A DNA stretch of 6,556 nucleotides from the NCBI GenBank assembly GCA_013287095.1, contig JABDEJ010000094.1, forward strand, positions 1 through 6,556, written 5' to 3'. The notes under the pieces were generated by a model. That model saw nothing but the letters and a program-made list of their open reading frames with translations. It was not told the DNA's origin and made no database searches. Positions 1 through 5,673 of the stretch are shown piece after piece; the stretch's first letter is position 1; the number at the start of each line of letters is the position of its first letter. Made by a program: the position numbers and the translations under genes. Source of the DNA: Bacteroidota bacterium (GTDB taxonomy: Bacteria; Bacteroidota; Bacteroidia; CAILMK01).

Positions 1-533
1 AATCAGAAAGCAAACGGTTAGGTGTGAAAATATATGGAGGCCAGGCAGCTATTGCAGGCAATATCATTGTTCGCCAGAGAGGTACAAAACATCATCCGGG
101 CAAGGGAGTTGGCATGGGTAAAGACCATACGCTATATGCCCTGGTAGACGGTATTGTAAACTTCCAAAGGAAACGTGACGATAAAAGTTTTGTATCAATG
201 CTTCCTTTCCAAAGTGCACAGGCTGCTGTGGATGAATTAGTAAAGTCAGCTGCTCCTAAAGCAAAAGCACCTGTAGAAACAACTCCGGTTGTTGAAGCAT
301 CCGCTGAAACTGAAGTAGCCGAGCCAAAAGCTAAAAAAGCAAAGAAAACCGTTGAAGATTCAGCTGTAGATGAAACAGCTGCTTTTGAACCAAAAGCAAA
401 GAAAGCTAAAAAAGAAGAAGCAGAAACTTCTGAACCAGAAGCGGCTGCAGAGCCAAAACCTAAGAAAGCAAAAAAAGAAGTTGATGCTGAAGAAGCTCCT
501 GAAGCTGCAACCGAAGCAGAACCAGAAGCTTAG
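1..533 (+). CDS. rpmA: 50S ribosomal protein L27, 5'-partial, with long charged C-terminal extension
   Basis: L27 is a large-subunit ribosomal protein located near the peptidyl-transferase centre. The reading frame is open to the left edge: bases 3-23 encode SESKRLG, which runs directly into VKIYGGQ, the classic L27 block. The GTG at 24 is therefore an internal valine and not a start; roughly 14 more N-terminal residues should lie off the window. The core includes [16 protein letters not shown] and [12 protein letters not shown] and ends near base 210. Family members are usually about 85-90 residues, but here about 100 further residues follow, rich in Lys, Ala, Glu and Pro, with three copies of EPK(A/P)KKAKK at 321-347, 387-413 and 450-476. 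The tail resembles histone-H1-like or nucleic-acid-binding low-complexity tails; its role is unknown. rplU normally precedes rpmA and would be off window. The L27 identity is very secure; the function of the tail is not. Confidence 0.96.
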   Translation, partial: SESKRLGVKIYGGQAAIAGNIIVRQRGTKHHPGKGVGMGKDHTLYALVDGIVNFQRKRDDKSFVSMLPFQSAQAAVDELVKSAAPKAKAPVETTPVVEASAETEVAEPKAKKAKKTVEDSAVDETAAFEPKAKKAKKEEAETSEPEAAAEPKPKKAKKEVDAEEAPEAATEAEPEA

Positions 534-557
534 TTCAAGATAAGTTCTATCATTTAG

Positions 558-590
558 AAACCCTGTTTTTTAAACGAAACAGGGTTTTTT
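558..590. terminator. Intrinsic terminator between convergent rpmA and menD
   Basis: A perfect 11-base-pair inverted repeat, AAACCCTGTTT (558-568) and AAACAGGGTTT (577-587), with an 8-base loop, is followed by a T run (585-590). It begins 25 bases after the rpmA stop, as expected of a rho-independent terminator on the plus strand. The menD stop codon (TAA, 591-589 on the minus strand) sits in the T tract, so minus-strand transcripts pass through the same hairpin immediately after menD. The minus side has only a short T stretch after the stem, so termination there may be weaker. Confidence 0.85.
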
Positions 591-2280
591 ATTGCCCGAG
601 TTTCTTCTTCACATCCTCAATGGTCACAAGTTTATCAAACTCCAACTCCAGTATAGCAGGCTTTCCTTTTGTTGAAAGCAATTGATCCAAAGCAGGTTTT
701 AAGCTTCCAAGATCGTTACAAAAAATATACCCGCAATTATATTGCAGGGCAAGGTGCTCGAAACGAAGCGGTTGTTTTACTACAAAGTATTCTCCCAGTT
801 CTTTTTGTGACCTTGCACCTGGCAGGGTTCGAAAAATGCCACCACCATGATTGTTAAAAACAATAATTTTTAGATTATCCCTGAGATAGTTATTCCACAG
901 CCCATTACTATCATAAATAAAGCCCAGGTCTCCAACAATCAGAACGTGGTTCCTGTCACCCACCATAGATTGTCCTGCCGCCGCGCTGACCGTTCCGTCA
1001 ATACCACTCGTGCCGCGGTTCGAATGAACTTCAATATCGGGGTTCACAAATGGAAAAACAGATGCATAACGAACCGGTAGACTGTTACCAAGATGTAAAA
1101 CTGTATTGGCAGGCAGGTTATTAATGATTTCATAGGCAGCCCGTATTTCGCTGAATTCTAATGATCCAATAGCAGTTTTTGCAGATTCATTTGCCTTATT
1201 GTCCAAAGAAGTCCAGACATCAAAATATTCTTTGCTAAAACCAAGGGAGTTCTCTACACTAAGCGCTTTAAAAAAAGTCGGGGCATTGACATCTAATATA
1301 TTAGTAAGCTGCTGGAATGTATCTGCCGAAGCAGGATGACCATTCAGGTGCCAATGAGCTTTAATATTTTTATGCTTTAGAAAGTTCTTTAAGGTTTTGG
1401 AAACAATCGGCCCTCCGAAGCTGATAACCAGTTCCGGCACAAAGTTTTCAATTCTATCCTTTGGGATGGAATCTATAGCCAACTCTGCAAAAGTGACAGA
1501 GCCCGGGGTGTGAACAAGGTTCGAAGTAATATCAGGGATAAAAACAATATTTTTTTCTGTACAAAGCTGACCGAGCGCAAGCCTGAGTTTCGCGTTTGGA
1601 CGATGAGTTCCTCCAATAATCAATACTTTTTCAGTGTATTCCAATGCTTCCAGAATGCCTTTATGAATTATTTTTTCACTTTGATCGAACCAAGTGAGTT
1701 TAGCTTTTACATCCCTGAAATCAGGCTCGGTTTCAAGGTATAATGGCTCCCGAAGTGGAACATTGATATGTACCGGGCCGCGGGGATGCTGCATGGCTAT
1801 ATTCAGTGCTTCGTTTGTTATTCTTATTGCATACCATTCCGAATCAGGATGTTGGATATCTGTTGGAAAAACATAATCAGACTTTACATGCTTCCCATAA
1901 ATATGTTCCTGGTAAATAGCCTGGTTATCCGCCTGCCCGATCCATTCCGCCGGACGATCTGCTGTAAACACAACCAATGGTATTTCGCTAAAAAAAGCTT
2001 CGGCCACAGCGGGTGCAAAATTTAGTGCTGCTGTACCAGAAGTACAAACCAATGCCACAGGTTTTTTGGATTGCCGGGCCATACCTAGTGCAGTATAAGC
2101 CGCTGAGCGTTCATCAGGAATTACATAATGTTTAATCCCTTCAAACCTCATAAAACTCAATGCCAGTGGCGCGCTTCTGGAACCTGGGCAGAGAATTACA
2201 TTTTCAACGCCATGCGCTTTGCAAACCTGAACGGTTTGGTATAAAAGTCGGTAGGTTGTTATGGTTTCCTGTTTCTGCAA
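589..2280 (-). CDS. menD: 2-succinyl-5-enolpyruvyl-6-hydroxy-3-cyclohexene-1-carboxylate synthase (MenD)
   Basis: MenD is a thiamine-diphosphate enzyme that joins isochorismate and 2-oxoglutarate, releasing CO2, to give SEPHCHC, the first committed step of menaquinone synthesis in the cytoplasm. The 563-residue length is normal for the family. Visible motifs are CPGSRSAPL (31-39), DERSA (56-60, E57 being the likely catalytic glutamate that activates ThDP), CTSGTAALNF (79-88), TADRP (106-110), SNRGTSGIDG (420-429), and the ThDP/metal motif from GD (450-451) to NN (476-477). The start codon is TTG: no ATG, GTG or other TTG lies upstream in the open frame (back to a TGA in the gap), and the first internal ATG (residue 44) falls after the CPGSRS motif. 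No clear Shine-Dalgarno is seen. The gene follows nuoI on the same strand after 96 bases and could be read from the nuo transcript. Confidence 0.95.
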   Translation of the reverse strand: MQKQETITTYRLLYQTVQVCKAHGVENVILCPGSRSAPLALSFMRFEGIKHYVIPDERSAAYTALGMARQSKKPVALVCTSGTAALNFAPAVAEAFFSEIPLVVFTADRPAEWIGQADNQAIYQEHIYGKHVKSDYVFPTDIQHPDSEWYAIRITNEALNIAMQHPRGPVHINVPLREPLYLETEPDFRDVKAKLTWFDQSEKIIHKGILEALEYTEKVLIIGGTHRPNAKLRLALGQLCTEKNIVFIPDITSNLVHTPGSVTFAELAIDSIPKDRIENFVPELVISFGGPIVSKTLKNFLKHKNIKAHWHLNGHPASADTFQQLTNILDVNAPTFFKALSVENSLGFSKEYFDVWTSLDNKANESAKTAIGSLEFSEIRAAYEIINNLPANTVLHLGNSLPVRYASVFPFVNPDIEVHSNRGTSGIDGTVSAAAGQSMVGDRNHVLIVGDLGFIYDSNGLWNNYLRDNLKIIVFNNHGGGIFRTLPGARSQKELGEYFVVKQPLRFEHLALQYNCGYIFCNDLGSLKPALDQLLSTKGKPAILELEFDKLVTIEDVKKKLGQ

Positions 2281-2290
2281 ATGATCAATC

Positions 2291-2325
2291 AGATTTCTCG
2301 CTTCATTCTTTCGCTCGAAATGACA
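2291..2325. repeat. REP-like imperfect palindrome in the menD leader
   Basis: On the plus strand the element starts AGATTTCTCGCTTC and ends TCGCTCGAAATGACA. The arms ATTTCTCGC and GCTCGAAAT pair at 7 of 9 positions around a loop of about 10 bases. From memory, close relatives of this sequence recur in intergenic DNA of many Bacteroidota genomes; I could not verify this here. The element ends about 11 bases upstream of the menD start codon, so in a nuo-menD transcript it could fold just before the translation start. The copy looks degenerate, with extra bases in the central loop. Confidence 0.5.
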
Positions 2326-2345
2326 AAAGGTATGCGCCAGCCAAT

Positions 2346-2377
2346 TAGCACATCATCACATTGACAAATCAACACAT
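2346..2377. repeat. Four degenerate 8-base tandem repeats between nuoI and menD
   Basis: Plus-strand units TAGCACAT (2346-2353), CATCACAT (2354-2361), TGACAAAT (2362-2369) and CAACACAT (2370-2377) share the pattern NNNCAMAT, or ATKTGNNN read on the minus strand. The last base of the array is also the first plus-strand base of the nuoI stop codon, so the array begins exactly where the coding sequence ends. Similar short-period arrays are, from memory, common in intergenic DNA of Chitinophagaceae and relatives. No function is claimed. Confidence 0.5.
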
Positions 2378-2931
2378 TATTTCTTCAACTTCATCCACTC
2401 TTTCCTATACCCTTCTTCAAAAACATTTATGTGTTCAGAAGGTGGGGTAACCGGCTCTACCAGTTTGTCTTTGCCGTAGATGAATGTGCTTCTGTCATAG
2501 TTGGCGCTTGCGATGCTATTGCTAAGGAAAATCGCTTCTTTAGGGCAGGCTTCTTCACACAGTCCACAAAAGATACAGCGTAGCATATTGATCTCATATT
2601 TGGCTGCGTATTTTTCTTCACGGTACAAACCTTCTTCACCCTGTTTTCGCTCTGCCGCTTCCATAGTGATGGCTTCTGCCGGACAAGCCAATGCGCATAG
2701 CCCACAAGCCGTGCAGCGCTCCGCTCCTTTCTCGTCTCTCTTAAGGATATGCACGCCCCGCCATACCGAACTAAACGGTTTCTTTACTTCCGGGTAACGA
2801 ATCGTAGGTGGCTTTCTGAAAATATGACTGAATGTAATCGCCATCCCTTTCAATATGCCCGGCAGATACGTCTTTTCCAAAGCGCTCATCTCGTGGGTAT
2901 CAACTTTTTTCGAACGGTTTGTAAGTTGCAT
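2377..2931 (-). CDS. nuoI: NADH-quinone oxidoreductase subunit I (two [4Fe-4S] ferredoxin domain)
   Basis: NuoI carries clusters N6a and N6b in the peripheral arm of complex I and passes electrons from NuoG towards the NuoB cluster N2 and the quinone. Two ferredoxin motifs are complete: C73-C76-C79 with C83 (CTACGLCALACP), and C119-C122-C125 with C129 (CIFCGLCEEACP). The N-terminal stretch LPGILKGMAITFSHIFRKP (23-41) matches the amphipathic, membrane-facing helices of the family, followed by TIRYPE. At 184 residues the length is normal. The ATG lies 5 bases after the nuoH stop on the same strand, so the two are almost certainly co-transcribed; no convincing Shine-Dalgarno is visible. The gene that normally follows, nuoJ, is absent, and menD comes next. 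Confidence 0.95.
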   Translation of the reverse strand: MQLTNRSKKVDTHEMSALEKTYLPGILKGMAITFSHIFRKPPTIRYPEVKKPFSSVWRGVHILKRDEKGAERCTACGLCALACPAEAITMEAAERKQGEEGLYREEKYAAKYEINMLRCIFCGLCEEACPKEAIFLSNSIASANYDRSTFIYGKDKLVEPVTPPSEHINVFEEGYRKEWMKLKK

Positions 2932-2936
2932 ATCAG

Positions 2937-3998
2937 TTATTTGAAAAGGTTTTCAACAAGTAAAATTCCGCCGCCGGTGAGAAAAATATTCAATATTGAA
3001 AGTGGAATCAATACCTGCCAGCCCAGGCGCATCAATTGGTCGTACCTGAAACGTGGCAAAGTCCAACGTACCCACATGAATATAAAAATAAAAATAAACA
3101 CCTTTGCAAACATCACTGCCACGGCCAGAACACTTACAAGGTTTGCATTCCAGTGTGCGCCAAACCAATCAATGAACGGGAAATTATATCCGCCAAAATA
3201 GAGCGTTGCCATCACCGCCGATGAAACGAACATATTGATATACTCCGAAAAGAGGTACATGCCCAGTTTCATTGAACTGTATTCAGTGTGGTAGCCGCCA
3301 ATAAGTTCTGTTTCGCACTCGGGTAAATCGAAAGGTGCGCGGTTTGTTTCTGCAAAGGCACAAACCATAAAAATCAAAAAGCCCAGTGGTTGAAAGATAA
3401 TGTTCCATCTCATGCCGTGCCATGCGCTTTGCTGGTTCACGATATGGTTCAATGAAAGAGATCCACTCACCATTAATAAAGCTATAATGGACAAGCCCAT
3501 TGCTAACTCGTAACTGATCATCTGCGAGGAAGCCCTTACAGCCCCAAGAAGTGAAAATTTATTATTAGATGCCCATCCCCCAATCATGATGCCATATACA
3601 CCAAGGCTCACAATGCCAAAGACATATAGTATTCCAACATTGATATCAGTGACCTGCAGCGGAACTACGGTGCCCGCAATGGTAACTGATGGACCCCACG
3701 GAATAACCGCACTTGTCATTAATGCCGTAAGCATGGCTAGTGAGGGACCAAGAATGAACAAAAATTTATTGGATGAGGCCGGAATGATCTCTTCTTTCAT
3801 AAAGAATTTGGCACCATCTGCCAAGGGTTGGAGTATTCCGAAAGGCCCTGCCCGGTCAGGACCCACACGGTCCTGGATCACCGCAGCAATTTTACGTTCG
3901 CCATAAGTGCTGTACATAGCAATCACCAAAGTGATAGTGAATACAAGGACAACCAGTAATATTTTGAAAAAGAATGCGCTTACAAAAAATGCTGCCAT
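2937..3998 (-). CDS. nuoH: NADH-quinone oxidoreductase subunit H (membrane subunit)
   Basis: NuoH is the inner-membrane subunit that, with NuoB and NuoD, forms the quinone chamber and links quinone reduction to proton pumping. The 353-residue protein is strongly hydrophobic, with about eight membrane segments (for example about 11-30, 79-100, 121-141, 165-180, 199-216, 255-270, 286-309 and 327-348). Conserved charged loops are present: ERKIAAVIQDRVGPDRAGP (34-52) with DGAKFFMKE, SYELAMG (162-168), AETNRAPFDLPECE (216-229) with GYHTEYS, and RWTLPRFRYDQLM (311-323). The ATG starts one base after the nuoG stop. A strong Shine-Dalgarno-like GAGGAGGT lies 11 bases before it, within the last codons of nuoG, suggesting coupled translation. 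Confidence 0.96.
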   Translation of the reverse strand: MAAFFVSAFFFKILLVVLVFTITLVIAMYSTYGERKIAAVIQDRVGPDRAGPFGILQPLADGAKFFMKEEIIPASSNKFLFILGPSLAMLTALMTSAVIPWGPSVTIAGTVVPLQVTDINVGILYVFGIVSLGVYGIMIGGWASNNKFSLLGAVRASSQMISYELAMGLSIIALLMVSGSLSLNHIVNQQSAWHGMRWNIIFQPLGFLIFMVCAFAETNRAPFDLPECETELIGGYHTEYSSMKLGMYLFSEYINMFVSSAVMATLYFGGYNFPFIDWFGAHWNANLVSVLAVAVMFAKVFIFIFIFMWVRWTLPRFRYDQLMRLGWQVLIPLSILNIFLTGGGILLVENLFK

Positions 3999-3999
3999 A

Positions 4000-4998
4000 T
4001 TAGTTTTGCACCTCCTCAGTTTTAGCCGCCAATAAATCTTTTTTCGGTGGAAGCGATCTCCCAGCTTTTAATAAACCCTGGTAAGGAGCCTCGTAGTGGT
4101 TCTGCCCGATAACAGAATGACGGTTGATATTGCGGGGGCCTTCAATGGTCCAGTCGCTCATTTCTTTTTTCTCGAACCTACAGGTATTGCATATAAATTC
4201 TTCAAGCTCGCCGTATTCGTCTTTGCGACCTGTAACCCTATATATTTCGTTACCATGGTTCCAGAGCACTACTTTGCCGCTGCAGGTAGGGCAATCACGG
4301 CGGGCATCAAATGGTTTTGTAAACCATACGCGGCTCTTGAACCTGAATGTATTATCCGTCAATGCACCCACAGGGCATACGTCTATCATATTGCCTGAGA
4401 ACTCGTTGTCTATAGAATTTTCGATATAAGTACTTATCTCGCTTACTTCTCCACGCCAGAGAATTCCATGCACCCTGTTTGGGGTCAATTGGTCAGCCAC
4501 CATGGTGCAACGGTAGCACAAAATGCAGCGCGTCATGTGTAGCTTGATATAGGGACCGATGTCGATGGGTTTAAAAGTACGACGGCCTTCCTGGTACCTG
4601 GTTCCTTCGCGACCGTGTTCAAAACCGAGGTCTTGCAGATGGCATTCGCCGGCCTGGTCGCAAATAGGACAATCAAGTGGATGGTTGAGAAGCAGGAATT
4701 CTACCACCCCGCGGCGTGCTTCAAGTACTTCTGGAGAGTTGAGGTTTTCCACCACCATACCGTCCTGTACAGGGGTCACACAACTGGCTACCAGTTTTGG
4801 CATCGGACGAGGGTCTTTTTCAGAACCTGCTGCTACGCGAACAAGACATACACGACACTTGCCGCCACTGCCCTTCAGTTTTGAATAATAACACATCGCC
4901 GGAGGCACATGGCTCCCGCCGATTTTACGGGCGGCCTGAAGGATGCTTGTCCCTGGCTCTACCTCTGTTGTTGCCCCGTCTATGGTTACTTTAAACAT
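4000..4998 (-). CDS. nuoG: NADH-quinone oxidoreductase subunit G, short form (Fe-S domains only)
   Basis: NuoG relays electrons from NuoF to NuoI in the peripheral arm of complex I. At 332 residues this lacks the large molybdopterin-oxidoreductase-like domain of the enterobacterial protein (about 900 residues); short versions are, to my knowledge, usual in Bacteroidota. Cluster ligands in order are: [2Fe-2S] C36, C48, C51, C73; the N3-type set H106, C110, C113, C119; and the N4-type set C158, C161, C164, C208. A further pair of CxxC motifs, C236/C239 and C270/C273, lies near the end; the usual CxxCxxxC pattern of cluster N5/N7 is not kept. The ATG at 4998 gives the expected N-terminus, FKVTIDG. 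It leads a tight nuoG-nuoH-nuoI run; nuoF, which usually precedes it, is absent. The stop is one base before the nuoH start, leaving no room for a decayed C-terminal domain. Confidence 0.93.
   Translation of the reverse strand: MFKVTIDGATTEVEPGTSILQAARKIGGSHVPPAMCYYSKLKGSGGKCRVCLVRVAAGSEKDPRPMPKLVASCVTPVQDGMVVENLNSPEVLEARRGVVEFLLLNHPLDCPICDQAGECHLQDLGFEHGREGTRYQEGRRTFKPIDIGPYIKLHMTRCILCYRCTMVADQLTPNRVHGILWRGEVSEISTYIENSIDNEFSGNMIDVCPVGALTDNTFRFKSRVWFTKPFDARRDCPTCSGKVVLWNHGNEIYRVTGRKDEYGELEEFICNTCRFEKKEMSDWTIEGPRNINRHSVIGQNHYEAPYQGLLKAGRSLPPKKDLLAAKTEEVQN
4010..4017 (-). promoter_or_regulatory. Strong Shine-Dalgarno-like site for nuoH inside the nuoG 3' end
   Basis: Minus-strand GAGGAGGT lies 11 bases before the nuoH ATG and is read within nuoG as part of Glu-Glu-Val. 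It is the clearest anti-16S match in front of any start in this window; the other starts show none, as is common in Bacteroidota. It may simply reflect Glu codons. Confidence 0.45.
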
Positions 4999-5028
4999 GA
5001 TTGCCTATACCCTTATTTGAAAAGCAGG

Positions 5029-5051
5029 TACAAATTTAGGAGAAATTTGAG
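5029..5051 (-). promoter_or_regulatory. Candidate promoter -7 box within a perfect palindrome upstream of nuoG
   Basis: On the minus strand TAAATTTG (5038-5031) fits the Bacteroidota -7 consensus TAnnTTTG and ends 32 bases before the nuoG ATG, a plausible leader length. No clear -33 TTTG is seen at the usual distance. The box forms part of a perfect inverted repeat: CAAATTT (5031-5037), a 5-base spacer, then AAATTTG (5043-5049). The whole 23-base stretch matches the element at 5651-5673 at 20 of 23 positions. It may be a promoter, an operator, or both. Confidence 0.45.
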
Positions 5052-5069
5052 TGTGTGATATGCGTTATA

Positions 5070-5402
5070 TCAGTATATTTCAAGACAACCAGATTCCTGG
5101 TTGTGTTCAAAATCATGAATTAATCCTTTTCTCAAATAAATTGCATCGTAAATGCTTTGTGTAGAACTATTTCCCTTCTTAATCCAAATTACTTTAGGCG
5201 GAAAACCTTTAACAAGCATAATGTCAAAAAAATCAGCATCGCAGGTAACTATGGTATATTGATAGGCTTTGGCGAAATCCCAAACACTCATGTCATCAGA
5301 TTCCGTCATTCTAAAATCGTTTACGTGTGCGCTATCCGGAAATTCGTCTTTAACCCTGGTTTTCAGCTTATACTACAGGTTCTGATCAAAAAGCAATTTC
5401 AT
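5070..5402 (-). pseudogene. DUF5615 PIN-like toxin gene interrupted by an in-frame TAG
   Basis: The product matches DUF5615 PIN-like proteins, putative RNase toxins usually paired with DUF433 antitoxins. Reading from the ATG at 5402 gives MKLLFDQNL, then TAG (5375-5373), then YKLKTRVKDEFPDSAHV and on in the same frame to the stop at 5070: 110 residues, the usual family length. Family members commonly have DQNLSYKL here, so one change in a serine codon (TCG to TAG) would explain the stop. Acidic positions expected in a PIN-like site are D6, the D36-D37 pair, and D55 and D57 in TCDADFF. The ATG overlaps the antitoxin TGA by four bases (ATGA), which confirms the original start. The next ATG, at 5309, gives 79 residues lacking the first strand and D6, so toxin activity is probably lost. 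A base-calling error or amber readthrough cannot be excluded. Confidence 0.85.
5085..5104. other. Perfect 8-base-pair inverted repeat near the 3' end of the PIN-like gene
   Basis: ACAACCAG (5085-5092) and CTGGTTGT (5097-5104) flank a 4-base loop. The repeat lies in the codons for NQESGC, close to the stop. No T run follows on either strand, so it does not look like an intrinsic terminator; it may be chance or an RNA stem at the transcript's 3' end. Confidence 0.35.
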
Positions 5403-5623
5403 GATGCAATCCGCAACGATTTCTGCTCCCTGTCTGCTGCAAACTGCAACGCGGCATAGATATCTTCCTTAGTTAGTTCGGGAAAATCTTCAATGATCTC
5501 CTCCATACTCATTCCCGATCCAAGCCATCCAAGTATATCATATACCGTTATCCGCATATTCCTGATGCAGGGTTGGTCGCCGCGCTTGCCCGGTTCTATG
5601 GTTATAATTTTATGATAGTCCAT
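5399..5623 (-). CDS. DUF433 antitoxin-like protein
   Basis: This 74-residue protein belongs to the DUF433 family, small proteins with a helix-turn-helix-like fold that commonly act as antitoxin and autorepressor beside a PIN-like toxin. The family outline is clear: ITIEPGKRGDQPCIRNMRITVYD (7-29), LGWLGSGMSMEEII (31-44), then DFPELTKEDIYAALQFAAD (46-64). Two positions differ from the usual form: GGKP reads GDQP, and RGTRI reads RNMRI. The ATG at 5623 is the only good start; the frame stays open further upstream without ATG, GTG or TTG. The TGA overlaps the ATG of the PIN-like gene, the classic arrangement for coupled translation. A promoter-like palindrome lies 28 bases before the start. The antitoxin frame is intact although its partner is interrupted. 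Confidence 0.88.
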   Translation of the reverse strand: MDYHKIITIEPGKRGDQPCIRNMRITVYDILGWLGSGMSMEEIIEDFPELTKEDIYAALQFAADREQKSLRIAS

Positions 5624-5650
5624 CTCTGTTAGTGTTTCTTTGAGAGTAAA

Positions 5651-5673
5651 TACAAATTTAAGATATATTTGAG
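5651..5673 (-). promoter_or_regulatory. Candidate promoter/operator upstream of the DUF433 gene, twin of the nuoG element
   Basis: Minus-strand TAAATTTG (5660-5653) matches the TAnnTTTG -7 consensus and ends 29 bases before the DUF433 ATG. The element is a near-perfect inverted repeat, CAAATTT (5653-5659), 5 bases, ATATTTG (5665-5671), with one mismatched pair. The plus strand also reads TATATTTG (5664-5671), so a divergent promoter is possible, although no plus-strand gene follows. Twenty of 23 bases match 5029-5051 before nuoG. Autoregulation by the DUF433 protein is plausible for a toxin-antitoxin operon but is inferred. Confidence 0.45.

Noticed and set aside
24..26. GTG as the start codon of the L27 gene
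   Set aside because: The frame continues upstream to the window edge and encodes SESKRLG, part of the L27 N-terminus; the GTG is an internal valine.
321..476. The repeated lysine-rich segments as a DNA repeat or CRISPR-like array
   Set aside because: The copies differ at synonymous positions and stay in frame with L27, so they are protein-level repeats with no spacer structure.
2749..3201. Plus-strand 150-residue open frame opposite nuoI and nuoH
   Set aside because: It lies antisense across two clear genes and shows no family motif; a shadow of their codon bias.
4096..4888. Several 89-109-residue plus-strand open frames opposite nuoG
   Set aside because: All are antisense to a well-conserved gene and overlap one another; no recognisable motifs.
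4000..4998. nuoG as a truncated pseudogene
   Set aside because: nuoH begins one base after the stop, the cluster ligands are intact, and short NuoG forms are known in Bacteroidota; it looks like a natural short form.
5070..5309. A complete 79-residue gene starting at ATG 5309
   Set aside because: Homologous sequence continues upstream in the same frame to ATG 5402, interrupted only by one TAG, and that ATG overlaps the DUF433 stop as expected; treated as a broken gene.
5157..5459. Plus-strand 100-residue open frame opposite the toxin-antitoxin genes
   Set aside because: It is the complement of two recognised genes and has no family signature.
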